The position numbers were made by a program, and so were the translations under genes. 64,000 nt of DNA from CAVPCZ01 sp963779225 (GTDB lineage Bacteria; Bacteroidota; Ignavibacteria; UBA10030; UBA6906): NCBI GenBank assembly GCA_963779225.1, contig CAVZWW010000003.1:2914001-2978000 (forward strand), in the 5' to 3' direction. The notes under the pieces are model-generated. The model made no database searches and was not told the origin of the DNA. It worked only from the letters and a program-made list of their open reading frames with translations. How positions within the stretch are numbered: the first letter of the stretch is position 1; every line of letters starts with the position of its first letter. This document shows, piece by piece, positions 8,740 through 17,186 of the stretch.

Positions 8740-9453
8740 ATGGCAACCCCGAAACACTTTCCCGTTCTGATCATCACCGGACGTCCTGCTGCAGGAAAAT
8801 CCGAGTTGATCGACTACCTGAAAAAATGTGGACCGGAGGAACGTCTGCGACGCTTCGGCATCGCTCCGTTTGAAGAACTGGATGACTTCCTCTACGTCTG
8901 GGAGACCTTCGAAACCGACGATATACTGACACGCCACGGGAAACCGCGGGTCTGGACCGACGAGAAGTACTTCTTCAAGGATCCGTTCATCTGGAACCTC
9001 TACATCGAACGTATCAACCTGGAATACCGGAAGAGGCTTGCGAGGGACCCGCTGTATGCGGACAAGAAAACGGCCCTCATAGAGTTTGCCCGCGGCGGGG
9101 AAAACGGCATTGCCGAAGCGCTCGGCTATTTGCACGAAGAGATCCTGAAGCGGGCATGCCTGGTCTATATCCGGGTGTCATACGAAGAGTCAGTCAGGAA
9201 AAACCGGCGTCGGGCAAGAAAGGGACAGGAAGATTCCATACTGTACCATTCCTTGCCTGATGAAAAGATGGAGTTCTATTACCGGACAAATGACTGGGAG
9301 GCACTGGAAGCACGTGACCCGCACGTGCTGGAGGTGAAAGGTTACAGGATTCCCTACGCGGTGTTCGAGAACGAGCCGGAGAAAACGCTGGATCCGGAAA
9401 AGATCGGACAGGAACTGGAACGGGTGGTGAGGAAACTTTCCGAATCACGTTAG
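8740..9453 (+). CDS. P-loop NTPase, kinase-like, unknown substrate
   Basis: 237 residues. A Walker A motif (GRPAAGKS, residues 14-21) follows a short hydrophobic strand, the arrangement of small-molecule kinases. Other candidate functional parts are DDFLYVW, the FARGG loop in the middle and an Arg-rich LID-like segment (VRKNRRRARKGQEDS) before a conserved-looking LPDEKMEFYYRTNDW. No signal peptide is present, so it is cytoplasmic. The overall plan (P-loop, mid acidic strand, basic lid) resembles nucleoside or sugar kinases, but I do not recognise a named family. Its position behind the 5'-nucleotidase hints at nucleotide or nucleoside handling; that is an inference. Confidence 0.75.
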   Translation: MATPKHFPVLIITGRPAAGKSELIDYLKKCGPEERLRRFGIAPFEELDDFLYVWETFETDDILTRHGKPRVWTDEKYFFKDPFIWNLYIERINLEYRKRLARDPLYADKKTALIEFARGGENGIAEALGYLHEEILKRACLVYIRVSYEESVRKNRRRARKGQEDSILYHSLPDEKMEFYYRTNDWEALEARDPHVLEVKGYRIPYAVFENEPEKTLDPEKIGQELERVVRKLSESR

Positions 9454-9586
9454 CAGTACCGTTGGCCGCAACGCCGTTGTCGCGCGAAAGACTTCCGGGG
9501 GGATCGGTCCCGATGCCGGCGCGCCTCAGCGGCCCGGGGGGATCGGGGGGGAGGGGCGCCGTCGGGTTGAAACCGTCTCCGGAAAG

Positions 9587-10942
9587 TTAATGCGCCGCTT
9601 TCCCCCCCTGGGGGATGGCATGCCAGATCCGCATCGTGAGAGCTATCCCGATCAGTGAGAAGGGGATCAGGAACACCGGCCAGAACTGCCAGTTCCAGGT
9701 CGTGATGAAGCCGAGCGCAAGGGACTGCACGCCTGTGCCCAGGTAGACCAGACCGTCGATCAAGCCGACCGCGGTTGCCGCCGCTTTCTTTCCTCCGAAA
9801 TCCATGGTTGCCGTCCCGCTGAGCATCCCATGCGTGCCAATGACGGCAACCGACACCAGACAGACAAATATCCCGAGCGTTGTGGGGCTGCCGAAAAGCG
9901 TAAACGTCATGCCCACGGTGGCAAGGAACAGCATCGCATAGAGGATGCCGGCAACAGGGGCGCGCCTCGAGCCGAAGAGGTGATCGGACATCCAGCCCGC
10001 GAGCATACCCCCGCCCGCTCCCGCGAGCATGAGCATCAACCCCCAGTTGTTCAGCCAGAATTGCCATGCTTCTCCATGCTCCGGATGGAGGGGTATCTGC
10101 TCCTTGGCGAAGATCGGGAACCAGTGCATGACGCCGTTGCGCAGCACGCCCGTGCAGAATTCTATCATCCCCACGACGATGATAACCTTGTTCGTAAAAA
10201 CCCGAAGCAGGATGGACTTCAGCTCAAAGGGCGTATCCGCTTCGCCTGAAGACGCATCACCCGTGTTGAAGTCCTCGAAACCGGCCTGCGAAGGGGAGTC
10301 GCGGAGAAGCAGAATGTCCACGAGCACCCAGAAGAGCAAAATGCCGGCGGGAATGAAGAATATCAGCCAGTAGTGGGGGCTGTCCGGACTCATGTTTTCC
10401 GTAAACCGTACAATTGCCTGACTCCAGTCGAAGGCAAAATAGAGACCCAGGGAGATCAGGATCCCGAATATCCCGCCGAATATCCCCCGTTCACGCACAT
10501 GGAACCATGAGGCGTTGACCTTGACGATGGCGACTGCGCCGAAACTCTGGAAATACATATTCATTGCATACACCAACGAAAAGACCAGCGTCAGATTCAG
10601 GGCCCAGTGTCGGGCCAGAATGCCGAAGACGATGATCCCGAGGAGGATGTTCATCACGGCGGATCCGGTCGCGCCGATAAGCATGGCGCGTTTGCCGCCG
10701 ATACGGTCGGTGAGCGGGCCGTTGATCAGGAATGAAAAGGCGTAGGTGATCGTCCCCGCAGCGAAGATTATGCCGAATGCCTCCTTCGGCATCAGATCGC
10801 CGAGAGCATTTTTTGACACGGTCAGGTTGTAGCGGGCCATATACAGGAAAGCATAGGTCAGACCGAGGGGGAGCCAGTTGAATGCGCGCCTGCGGCGAAA
10901 CGCCGGGGAATGCATGGGGCGATCAGGATGGGGAGGATTCAT
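9587..10942 (-). CDS. MFS transporter, organophosphate:phosphate antiporter (GlpT-like)
   Basis: 451 residues with about twelve hydrophobic segments. The N-terminal YAFLYMARYNLTVSKNAL and the following MPKEAFGIIFAAGTITYAFSF match the OPA family (GlpT, UhpT), including the Arg in ARYN that takes part in phosphate-ester binding. A cytoplasmic loop between helices 6 and 7 (LLRDSPSQAGFEDFNTGDASSGE) and MHWFPIFAKEQIP in the second half are also typical. It probably exchanges glycerol-3-phosphate or a related organic phosphate for inorganic phosphate at the inner membrane. It converges with the kinase-like gene across a 133-bp GC-rich gap in which no good terminator is visible. Confidence 0.88.
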   Translation of the reverse strand: MNPPHPDRPMHSPAFRRRRAFNWLPLGLTYAFLYMARYNLTVSKNALGDLMPKEAFGIIFAAGTITYAFSFLINGPLTDRIGGKRAMLIGATGSAVMNILLGIIVFGILARHWALNLTLVFSLVYAMNMYFQSFGAVAIVKVNASWFHVRERGIFGGIFGILISLGLYFAFDWSQAIVRFTENMSPDSPHYWLIFFIPAGILLFWVLVDILLLRDSPSQAGFEDFNTGDASSGEADTPFELKSILLRVFTNKVIIVVGMIEFCTGVLRNGVMHWFPIFAKEQIPLHPEHGEAWQFWLNNWGLMLMLAGAGGGMLAGWMSDHLFGSRRAPVAGILYAMLFLATVGMTFTLFGSPTTLGIFVCLVSVAVIGTHGMLSGTATMDFGGKKAAATAVGLIDGLVYLGTGVQSLALGFITTWNWQFWPVFLIPFSLIGIALTMRIWHAIPQGGKAAH

Positions 10943-11266
10943 GAATCTCCTGGTGTGCTTCCAGATGTCAGATATGCAGGGCTCAATATATCGAATTGCA
11001 TATCCAAATGCACGGCATCAACGTTTGGCTCGATTTTCAGAGGAGGGAATAGGGGGAGCGGCTGACCCCCGCTTCAGGCGATGAGACAGGGGAGCTGCTG
11101 ATCCCATCTTCCGTTTGAAAATCGCCGGGAAAGGGGGGGCGGGTACTTGAAGATGTCCTTTGTGTTGCGTATCATCCTAAAGAGGATATCCCCCTTCGTC
11201 GTGCGAAATACCCTGATTTTCAACATACGCAACCAAGTTTCAATTCAGACACTTAAGGAAACACCT
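10943..11266. other. 324-bp divergent intergenic region
   Basis: No convincing gene. It separates the minus-strand transporter from the plus-strand radical SAM gene and so must hold promoters for both. The plus-strand promoter candidate is at 11147-11175. An AT-rich imperfect dyad around 10985-11010 (ATATATCGAATTGCATAT) lies about 45-65 bases upstream of the transporter start and may be an operator. The middle is G-rich and otherwise featureless to me. Confidence 0.5.
11147..11175 (+). promoter_or_regulatory. Sigma70-like promoter candidate
   Basis: TTGAAG (11147-11152), 17 bases, TATCAT (11170-11175). The -10 is identical to that of the promoter at 4024-4052. The predicted transcript would have a leader of about 85 bases before the radical SAM start at 11267. 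Confidence 0.45.
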
Positions 11267-12493
11267 ATGGAGACGGCTCTCGATCACACCAAACTGTACA
11301 GGCTTCCCTGGACGCTTCCGGATAACGCAATCAGCTGGCTCGAACCGACGAGTTCGTGCAATCTGTACTGCAACGGCTGTTACCGGAAGAACGACCCGAA
11401 AGGGCACAAGTCTCTGGAAGAGGTGCGCAAGGAGCTGGAGATATTCACCAGCCTCCGGAAGACCGACAGCGTATCCATTGCCGGCGGTGATCCTCTGACG
11501 CACCCCGATATCGAGAAGATCGTCGAGATGGTCGCCTCCTACGGCCAGAAACCGATTATCAACACGAACGGCCTTGCGCTCACGAAAGAGAAATTGGTCG
11601 CCCTGAAAAAGGCGGGGGTGACGGGTTTCACCTTTCACATCGACAGCGGGCAGCAGCGTCCGCACATGAAAGGGAAGACCGAAATCGAGCTGAACGAACT
11701 CCGGCTGAAGTATGCCCTCATGCTTGCCGAGGTGGGGGGGCTCTCCTGCGCCTTCAACGCGACCGTGTACGAACACACGTTGAAAGATGTTCCGGCGATA
11801 GTGGCGTGGGGGCAGGAGCACATCGACATCGTGCACATTCTGGTGTTTATTGCTTACCGTGCGGCTCCCGTCTACAAAGGGTACGACTATTTCGTCGGAG
11901 GGAAGGCGATCGACATGGCTCCCGTCGCCTACGCGGTGGAGGAAGAGCGGCGCACGAGCATCATGTCCACTGACATCGTGGACGAAATCCGCAAGACCAA
12001 CCCTGGTTTCATGCCTTCCGCATACCTCAACGGCACCGAACGGCCGGATCATTTCAAGTGGCTTCTGACGATGCGGATGGGGACAAAGAAGCGGATTTTT
12101 GGATATGTCGGGCCGAAGTTCATGGAGATGGGGCAGACTCTCCACCATCTTTTCCGCGGCTCGTACCTTGCCTACACCACCACCAAGACCCTGCGGCGCG
12201 GGAAATCCATGCTCCTCCTCTCCCCGCTGGACAGCGGTCTGGCCCGCACGGCGTCAACATTCCTTCATGCCGCAGTGCGTTCACCCCTCCTGTTCTTCAA
12301 GCGGCTTCATCTGCAGACGGTCATGATTATCCAGCCGGCCGACTTCATGCCCACCGGAGCGCTCAGCATGTGCGACGGGTGCCCCGATATCACGGTGTAT
12401 GACGGTAAACTGGTCTGGTCCTGCCGGATGGAAGAGCTCATCAACTTCGGAGACTGGGTGCGGCCGGTACCGGTGACACCCGAAGTCCAGTAG
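11267..12493 (+). CDS. Radical SAM protein with extra C-terminal cysteines
   Basis: 408 residues from the ATG at 11267, selected because TAAGGAA (11254-11260) is a good ribosome-binding site and because conserved sequence begins there; the open frame extends 40 codons further upstream without family resemblance. The [4Fe-4S]/SAM motif CNLYCNGC (Cys31, Cys35, Cys38) is canonical, followed by the GGDPLTHPDI SAM-binding strand and NTNGLAL. Near the C-terminus MCDGCPD and a later WSC could ligate a second cluster, like SPASM-type proteins. It is therefore a 5'-deoxyadenosyl radical enzyme, substrate unknown. No peptide precursor gene is visible beside it. A 59-base leader with alternative hairpins separates it from corA. 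Confidence 0.85.
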   Translation: METALDHTKLYRLPWTLPDNAISWLEPTSSCNLYCNGCYRKNDPKGHKSLEEVRKELEIFTSLRKTDSVSIAGGDPLTHPDIEKIVEMVASYGQKPIINTNGLALTKEKLVALKKAGVTGFTFHIDSGQQRPHMKGKTEIELNELRLKYALMLAEVGGLSCAFNATVYEHTLKDVPAIVAWGQEHIDIVHILVFIAYRAAPVYKGYDYFVGGKAIDMAPVAYAVEEERRTSIMSTDIVDEIRKTNPGFMPSAYLNGTERPDHFKWLLTMRMGTKKRIFGYVGPKFMEMGQTLHHLFRGSYLAYTTTKTLRRGKSMLLLSPLDSGLARTASTFLHAAVRSPLLFFKRLHLQTVMIIQPADFMPTGALSMCDGCPDITVYDGKLVWSCRMEELINFGDWVRPVPVTPEVQ

Positions 12494-12503
12494 AATACAC
12501 CTG

Positions 12504-12552
12504 CCCGGAGGCGCCTCCTCGGACGCCTCCGGGATTGGTATCCGGAGGAGTG
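12504..12552 (+). promoter_or_regulatory. corA leader with mutually exclusive hairpins covering the ribosome-binding site
   Basis: Arm A CCCGGAGGCG (12504-12513) is a perfect 10-bp complement of arm B CGCCTCCGGG (12524-12533). Arm B also contains CCTCCGG (12526-12532), perfectly complementary to arm C CCGGAGG (12542-12548), which is the Shine-Dalgarno of corA, 4 bases before the ATG at 12553. A:B pairing leaves the ribosome-binding site free; B:C pairing buries it. No T run follows, so control would be of translation, not termination. The switching function is inferred. Confidence 0.55.
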
Positions 12553-13554
12553 ATGGTCTCCATTTATCAATTTCTCAATGACGAAGTCCGGAAACTGACC
12601 TTGAAGGAACTTCGCCGGGCCCTCCTGGAGAAGAAGGGGGTGCTGTGGGTGGACCTTGAGAATCCGATGGAAGCAGAGGAAGAAACCGTTCTCGTTTCCA
12701 TGTGCGACTTCCATCCCCTGGCCATCGAAGACTGCCAGCACGGGAAGCAAGACGACGGACATCTTCCCAAGGTGGAGGACTTCGGAGAGTACCTCTTCGT
12801 GATTTTCAATCCGGTGGCGGGGATCATGCCCTCGGACGACGGGGAGTCGATGTTTCACGTGGAGATCCAGACATCCCAGCTCAGCGCGTTTTTAAAGGAA
12901 CGCCTGCTCGTCACGCATCACTACAAACCCCTCCATGCGATAACCCATGCCGCCCAGCTCATCGTGAAGAACCCGCTCACGCTCAAACGCGGCCCGGATT
13001 TCCTCTTTCATATCATTATCGACGATATCGTCGACAACTACACACCCATCCTGGACCGGCTGGACGATGCCATCGACACCGTGGAAGATCAGGTGTTCAA
13101 GCAGCCGTCGCAGGAAACCATGATGCATATCCTGCAGCTCAAGCAGAACATCATGACCATCCGTCGGGTTGCCGTCTACCAGCGCGAGATGTTAAACAGG
13201 CTCTCCCGGGGCGAGTTCGACCTGATCACTGCCAACGAGGTGATCTACTACCGGAACGTGTACGATCACCTGGTCCGGATGACGGATCTGGCAGATTCCT
13301 ACCGGGACATGGTGTCCTCCCTGCTGGATGCGTACCTCTCGGTGACCTCAAACCGGCTGAACCAGGTCATGAAGGTGCTCACGATTATATCCACGATCTT
13401 CCTACCGATGAGCGTGATCACGGGTTTCTTCGGGATGAATTTTGCATATCTTCCCGGCGCCCAATGGGAATACGGCGTGGCGCTGACCCTGTTGGTCATG
13501 GTCATGGTCGCCGGCGGCATGCTCTGGATGTTCAGAAGGAACCATTGGATCTGA
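12553..13554 (+). CDS. corA: CorA-type magnesium/cobalt transporter
   Basis: 333 residues from the ATG at 12553, preceded by GGAGGA. The cytoplasmic N-terminal domain (about residues 1-260) ends in a long helix; two transmembrane helices lie at the C-terminus with the GMN selectivity motif (FFGMNFAYLPG) at the end of the first, as required for CorA pentamers. The EDCQHG segment and VLWVDLENP opening are typical. It moves Mg2+ (or Co2+/Ni2+) into the cytoplasm. The 59-base stretch before it contains overlapping perfect inverted repeats that can sequester the ribosome-binding site, suggesting translational control, plausibly by Mg2+. Two tandem hairpins follow the stop codon. Confidence 0.93.
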   Translation: MVSIYQFLNDEVRKLTLKELRRALLEKKGVLWVDLENPMEAEEETVLVSMCDFHPLAIEDCQHGKQDDGHLPKVEDFGEYLFVIFNPVAGIMPSDDGESMFHVEIQTSQLSAFLKERLLVTHHYKPLHAITHAAQLIVKNPLTLKRGPDFLFHIIIDDIVDNYTPILDRLDDAIDTVEDQVFKQPSQETMMHILQLKQNIMTIRRVAVYQREMLNRLSRGEFDLITANEVIYYRNVYDHLVRMTDLADSYRDMVSSLLDAYLSVTSNRLNQVMKVLTIISTIFLPMSVITGFFGMNFAYLPGAQWEYGVALTLLVMVMVAGGMLWMFRRNHWI

Positions 13555-13562
13555 CGGACGAT

Positions 13563-13592
13563 CCCGGTACGCCGGGTCTTGCCCCCGGCAAG
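13563..13592 (+). terminator. Two back-to-back hairpins after corA
   Basis: CCCGG-TACG-CCGGG (13563-13576) followed by CTTGCC-CCC-GGCAAG (13578-13592), both perfect. They start 8 bases after the corA stop. There is no clear T run, so this may be a weak or Rho-assisted terminator. Confidence 0.35.
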
Positions 13593-13699
13593 GATTCCCG
13601 TATCCTGGTGGTCAAGCGCCGGGCAGTGTATCTTTCTTTCGAGACAGTTATTGAATCCGTTGACGGGCTTGCTTCCCGGAATACCACACCGGCCCCTAT

Positions 13700-14845
13700 A
13701 TGAACCCACCCGTCCTGACCATCCCTTCCTGCAAGCACTTCACCGGATATAAACCCTGCTTTCCGGGGATCAACTGTCTGGACGAGTGTCACCGGAACGA
13801 TCCGGTCGGGACGAGAATCCTGATCGTCAACCTGGATGCGATGGGGAACGTGCTGGTGACCACAAGCCTGCTCCCGGCGATCAAGCGGAGATACCCCGAG
13901 AGTACGGTTACCTGGATCACCCTCAAAAACGCGGCGCCGCTTCTGCAGGGCAACCCCCTGGTCGACAGAGTCTTTCTCTGGGAGCCCGAGAGCTGGTTGA
14001 TCCTGCAGGAAATGGCGTTCGAGGTGGTCATGAACGTGGACAAGTCCCGCCGTTCCTGTGCATTCACTATGCTGTTACGCGCCTCCGAGAAACTGGGATT
14101 CGGTCTCGACGCCAACGGCGTCATTGTACCGCTCAATCGCGAAGCCGAGGAGAACTACCGGCTCGGACTGGACGATCACCTGAAATTCCGTGTCAACCAG
14201 AAGACTGTTCCGCAGATTCAGTGCGAACAATTCAAGCTCGACTTCCGCCGGGATCCCTATCTCCTGGTATTGACCGAACAGGAACTCGAATACTGCCGTG
14301 CCTACCGGCGTGAACACGGACTGGATGCCGCGTCTCTTGTTGTCGGTTTCAACACCGGGTGCTCGGAGCTGTATCCGAACAAAAAGATGACCGTGGACCA
14401 GCACGTCACACTGATCGAGAGGTTGTCCGGCCTTCCCGGTGTCCGCCTCCTCCTTCTGGGAGGGCCCGAGGATACGGTGCGGAATGCGGAAATCGCCCGG
14501 AGGGTGGGGAGCAGAGTTCTCGCCACGCCGACAACGGAAGGACTCCGGCGCGGCCTCTGTTCCGTGAATGTGTGCGATCTGGTGATTTCGGGCGACTCCT
14601 TTGGCATGCATGCAGCCATTGGCTTGCAGAAGCACGTGATCGTCTGGTTCGGACTGAGTTGCTGGACGGAGATCGATCTGTTCGATCGGGGTGTGAAGTT
14701 GATCCCGGAAGGCCTCGCCTGTGCTCCGTGCTGGAAGAAAGTGTGCCCGTACGGTCTCGAGTGCATTGCCGGGATTGACCTGGATGCCATCATCAGGCAT
14801 GTCCACACACTCGTCGAAGCACGCGCGCACCCGAGTGCGGGATGA
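13700..14845 (+). CDS. Glycosyltransferase family 9 (heptosyltransferase-like) with N-terminal cysteine motif
   Basis: 381 residues. The GT9 core begins about residue 37 with ILIVNLDAMGNVLVTTSLLPAIKRRYP, and the second Rossmann half shows LLLLGGPEDTVRNAEIA and the acceptor/donor loop SGDSFGMHAAIGL. GT9 enzymes transfer heptose or related sugars to lipopolysaccharide core. Two cysteine groups stand out: Cys11, 20, 26 and 30 ahead of the catalytic core, and CAPCWKKVCPYGLEC near the C-terminus; the latter pattern is common in GT9, while the N-terminal group looks like an added metal site. The stop overlaps the start of the DUF2279 gene by four bases (ATGA), so both are in one unit. Confidence 0.85.
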   Translation: MNPPVLTIPSCKHFTGYKPCFPGINCLDECHRNDPVGTRILIVNLDAMGNVLVTTSLLPAIKRRYPESTVTWITLKNAAPLLQGNPLVDRVFLWEPESWLILQEMAFEVVMNVDKSRRSCAFTMLLRASEKLGFGLDANGVIVPLNREAEENYRLGLDDHLKFRVNQKTVPQIQCEQFKLDFRRDPYLLVLTEQELEYCRAYRREHGLDAASLVVGFNTGCSELYPNKKMTVDQHVTLIERLSGLPGVRLLLLGGPEDTVRNAEIARRVGSRVLATPTTEGLRRGLCSVNVCDLVISGDSFGMHAAIGLQKHVIVWFGLSCWTEIDLFDRGVKLIPEGLACAPCWKKVCPYGLECIAGIDLDAIIRHVHTLVEARAHPSAG

Positions 14846-15693
14846 TCAAAGCTCTTCTGGTGATGCTGGTTCTTGCGTGTGGTGCACTTCAGGCGCAGGA
14901 CTCCCTCTCCTTGCCCGCCGCGTCTCCTGCGGTATCCATCTGGACACCCCGCAGGATCATTGCCACCGGACTGGTGGGGGGAATTCTTGCAGGCTCCCTC
15001 GTGAGTTCTTACTACGACTGGTGGAAGGACGACTCCCAGCCGTTCCATTTCACCGATGACGGGTTGTTCGAGAACTACTCACTGGGGATGGACAAGCTCG
15101 GGCACACCTATACCTCCTACTTCTACTTCCACACATTCCATAATGTGATGCTCTGGGGGGGATACGATCGATCGGCCGCGCTCTGGTGGTCTGCAGGGAC
15201 AACGGCATTTTTCGCCCTCTCCATCGAGCTCGGGGATGCTGGCTCTCCGTACGGTTTTTCGTTTGCCGACCTGGGGTTTAACATGATCGGACTGGGATAC
15301 GGCATGCTGCAGACGGAAGTGCCGTTTCTGAGGAATTTTTCACTCAAGTGGAGTTACGTGCCTGCAGACGGGTACCGCTGGCCGCCGAGATTCACCGAAC
15401 ATTACGATGCGCATACCTACTGGATGGCGATCAACGTTCACAATCTGCTGCCGGAGGAGGCCAGAATGTACTGGCCCGGCTGGCTGCAGGTGGCGGTGGG
15501 CTACAGCGTGGATGCAAGCCAAACGCGGCGCGAGGTGGTGATCGGGCTGGACCTGAATCTGGGCTGGTTCCGGGTCGAACAACCGGATCTGCGTCTTCTG
15601 CTGCAGACGGCCGACCTGTTTCACTTCCCCGCGCCGGCGGTGAAGTTCACGGAAGGGGAAGAACCTGAGTACTCCCTCTTCTATACAAACTGA
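14842..15693 (+). CDS. DUF2279 family outer-membrane-associated protein
   Basis: 283 residues with a signal peptide (ALLVMLVLACGALQAQ). The conserved DUF2279 core is recognisable: a WKDD...PFHFTDDGL segment, then NYSLGMDKLGHTYTSYFYF with invariant Asp, Lys and His, and SIELGDAGSPYGFSFADLGFNMIG, which resembles a lipid-facing helix pair. The second half alternates like beta strands (VEQPDLRLLLQT). The family is found across Bacteroidota and Chlorobiota with no established function; E. coli YfiM is a distant relative. It is translationally coupled to the GT9 gene, so a role in outer-membrane or lipopolysaccharide assembly is a reasonable guess. Confidence 0.75.
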   Translation: MIKALLVMLVLACGALQAQDSLSLPAASPAVSIWTPRRIIATGLVGGILAGSLVSSYYDWWKDDSQPFHFTDDGLFENYSLGMDKLGHTYTSYFYFHTFHNVMLWGGYDRSAALWWSAGTTAFFALSIELGDAGSPYGFSFADLGFNMIGLGYGMLQTEVPFLRNFSLKWSYVPADGYRWPPRFTEHYDAHTYWMAINVHNLLPEEARMYWPGWLQVAVGYSVDASQTRREVVIGLDLNLGWFRVEQPDLRLLLQTADLFHFPAPAVKFTEGEEPEYSLFYTN

Positions 15694-15719
15694 GCAGCGG
15701 GTTCTTCGTACTCCCGGAG

Positions 15720-16655
15720 CTATTTCTTCTCCCCCTTGCCGATTTCAGAGATGACCTTCGCGACCGACGCGACCATGCCGCTGACATCCGCGAGGTTGGA
15801 GGGGATGATCATCGTGTTGTTGGACTTTGCCAGCTTGCCGAATTCCGCGAGATACGATTCGGCGATACGAAGATTCACGGCATCCTGTCCGCCCCGGTCG
15901 CTGATGGCGTTGGCGATTTCCCGGATCCCCTTGGCGGTGGCAAAGGCGACCCGCTCGATTTCCTGACCGCGTCCTTCCGCCTCATTGATGCGCTTCATCT
16001 TTTCGCCCTCGGAGCGGGCGATAGCCTCCTGCTTGTCACCTTCCGCACGGTTGATCTTCGCCTGTTTGTCGCCTTCGGATTCCGCGATCAACGCGCGTTT
16101 TTCCCGTTCCGCGCGCATCTGCTTCTCCATCGCGTCTTTGATGCTCGGCGGCGGGACGATGTTCTTTATTTCGTAGCGCGTCATTTTCAGACCCCACGGT
16201 TCGGCAGCTTTGTCCACCGCCGCGACAATTTGCAGGTTGATCTTCTCCCGCTCCTCGAAGGTTCTGTCCAGTTCGATCTTGCCCACTTCGCTTCGCATCG
16301 TGGTTTGCGCCAGCTGAATGGAACCGAACCTGAAGTCGTTGATCCCGTAGGATGCTTTGACGGGATCCACGATGAGATAGTACAGGATCCCGTCCACCTC
16401 CACCTGTATGTTGTCCTTGGTGATACATGCCTGCGACGGCACATCCATCGCCACTTCTTTCAGCGAATGTTTATAGGCGATGCGGTCGATGAACGGCACC
16501 AGAATATGGAATCCCGCCTCGAGTGTGCGGCTGTACTTGCCAAGCCGTTCCACAATGAAGACGGTCTTCTGAGGTACAACACGTGCGGTCTTGAGGAGGA
16601 TGACAAACGCCAGGAAAATGAGTCCGATGATGATGAGCATGTTTGCGGTTTCCAT
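15720..16655 (-). CDS. Stomatin/prohibitin-like SPFH membrane protein (YbbK/QmcA type)
   Basis: 311 residues. One N-terminal transmembrane segment (about residues 5-22) is followed by the SPFH domain (VVPQKTVFIVERLGKYSRTLEAGFHILVPFIDRIAYKHSL) and by a long charged helix containing repeated RAEGDKQ/SEGEK units (REKRALIAESEGDKQ...), the coiled coil that mediates oligomerisation. This is the classic slipin architecture. The NfeD gene lies 25 bases upstream on the same strand, the usual partner: NfeD/SPFH pairs form membrane-microdomain complexes. The pair is transcribed from the candidate promoter at 17187-17215. It ends 26 bases from the convergent DUF2279 gene. Confidence 0.93.
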   Translation of the reverse strand: METANMLIIIGLIFLAFVILLKTARVVPQKTVFIVERLGKYSRTLEAGFHILVPFIDRIAYKHSLKEVAMDVPSQACITKDNIQVEVDGILYYLIVDPVKASYGINDFRFGSIQLAQTTMRSEVGKIELDRTFEEREKINLQIVAAVDKAAEPWGLKMTRYEIKNIVPPPSIKDAMEKQMRAEREKRALIAESEGDKQAKINRAEGDKQEAIARSEGEKMKRINEAEGRGQEIERVAFATAKGIREIANAISDRGGQDAVNLRIAESYLAEFGKLAKSNNTMIIPSNLADVSGMVASVAKVISEIGKGEKK

Positions 16656-16680
16656 GGTTCATTCCAGAAGCGATTATTGA

Positions 16681-17139
16681 CTAGTGAATTGGCTTCACGC
16701 GCAGGAGCAAATTCTGACGTTCCAGTATCTCTACGATCTCACCCGGTTGGACCGGTTCGTCGGCTTCGGCGTTCCACGCAGTGCCATGGAATTCCACCTT
16801 CCCGCCGGGGTTCTTGGGGATGATGGCGGAAATCGCGATGGCTCGCTGGCCGCGCAGATCCTCCATGGAAGACCCGGGAGCCGCCTGTGCGGAGACCCGC
16901 CCCTCGTACCACCGTTTCCCTTTTCTCCGGAAGAGGACAAGGGCGAGAATGGACGAGAGGAGAAAGGTTATGAGTTGTGCGTTGAACGTCGGCAAGAGGC
17001 CCAGGGCAATCATGGCGGCGGTGATCCATGCTCCGATCCCGAAGAAGACAATTACGAAACCCGGGAGCATCAACTCCGAGAGAAGGAGCACGAGCCCGAT
17101 CAGAAACCACAACAATTCAGCGCTGGCGCTGTCAAACAT
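16681..17139 (-). CDS. NfeD family protein (short form)
   Basis: 152 residues. Three hydrophobic segments fill the first 75 residues (LLWFLIGLVLLLSELMLPGFVIVFFGIGAWITAAMIAL...), followed by a C-terminal OB-fold soluble domain (DLRGQRAIAISAI...GKVEFHGTAWNAEADEPVQPGEIVEIL...LLLRVKP). The GxxxFxGxxW pattern of the OB-fold is present. This is the short NfeD1b-type protein without the ClpP-like protease domain. It forms an operon with the slipin 25 bases downstream and is thought to assist SPFH oligomers in membrane-protein quality control. It starts about 40 bases after the -10 of the predicted promoter. Confidence 0.9.
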   Translation of the reverse strand: MFDSASAELLWFLIGLVLLLSELMLPGFVIVFFGIGAWITAAMIALGLLPTFNAQLITFLLSSILALVLFRRKGKRWYEGRVSAQAAPGSSMEDLRGQRAIAISAIIPKNPGGKVEFHGTAWNAEADEPVQPGEIVEILERQNLLLRVKPIH

Positions 17140-17186
17140 GACGGTTTCCTTGTTGTTCGTTCACAGGAAGCAAGGGTGGTGAAAAG

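Noticed and set aside
7942..9135. A 397-codon minus-strand open frame across the nucleotidase and kinase genes
   Set aside because: It spans two well-supported plus-strand genes and their boundary, with no family resemblance.
12702..13703. A 333-codon plus-strand frame overlapping corA
   Set aside because: Composition is Arg/Pro/Ala/His-rich shadow sequence; corA has all its family motifs in the other frame.
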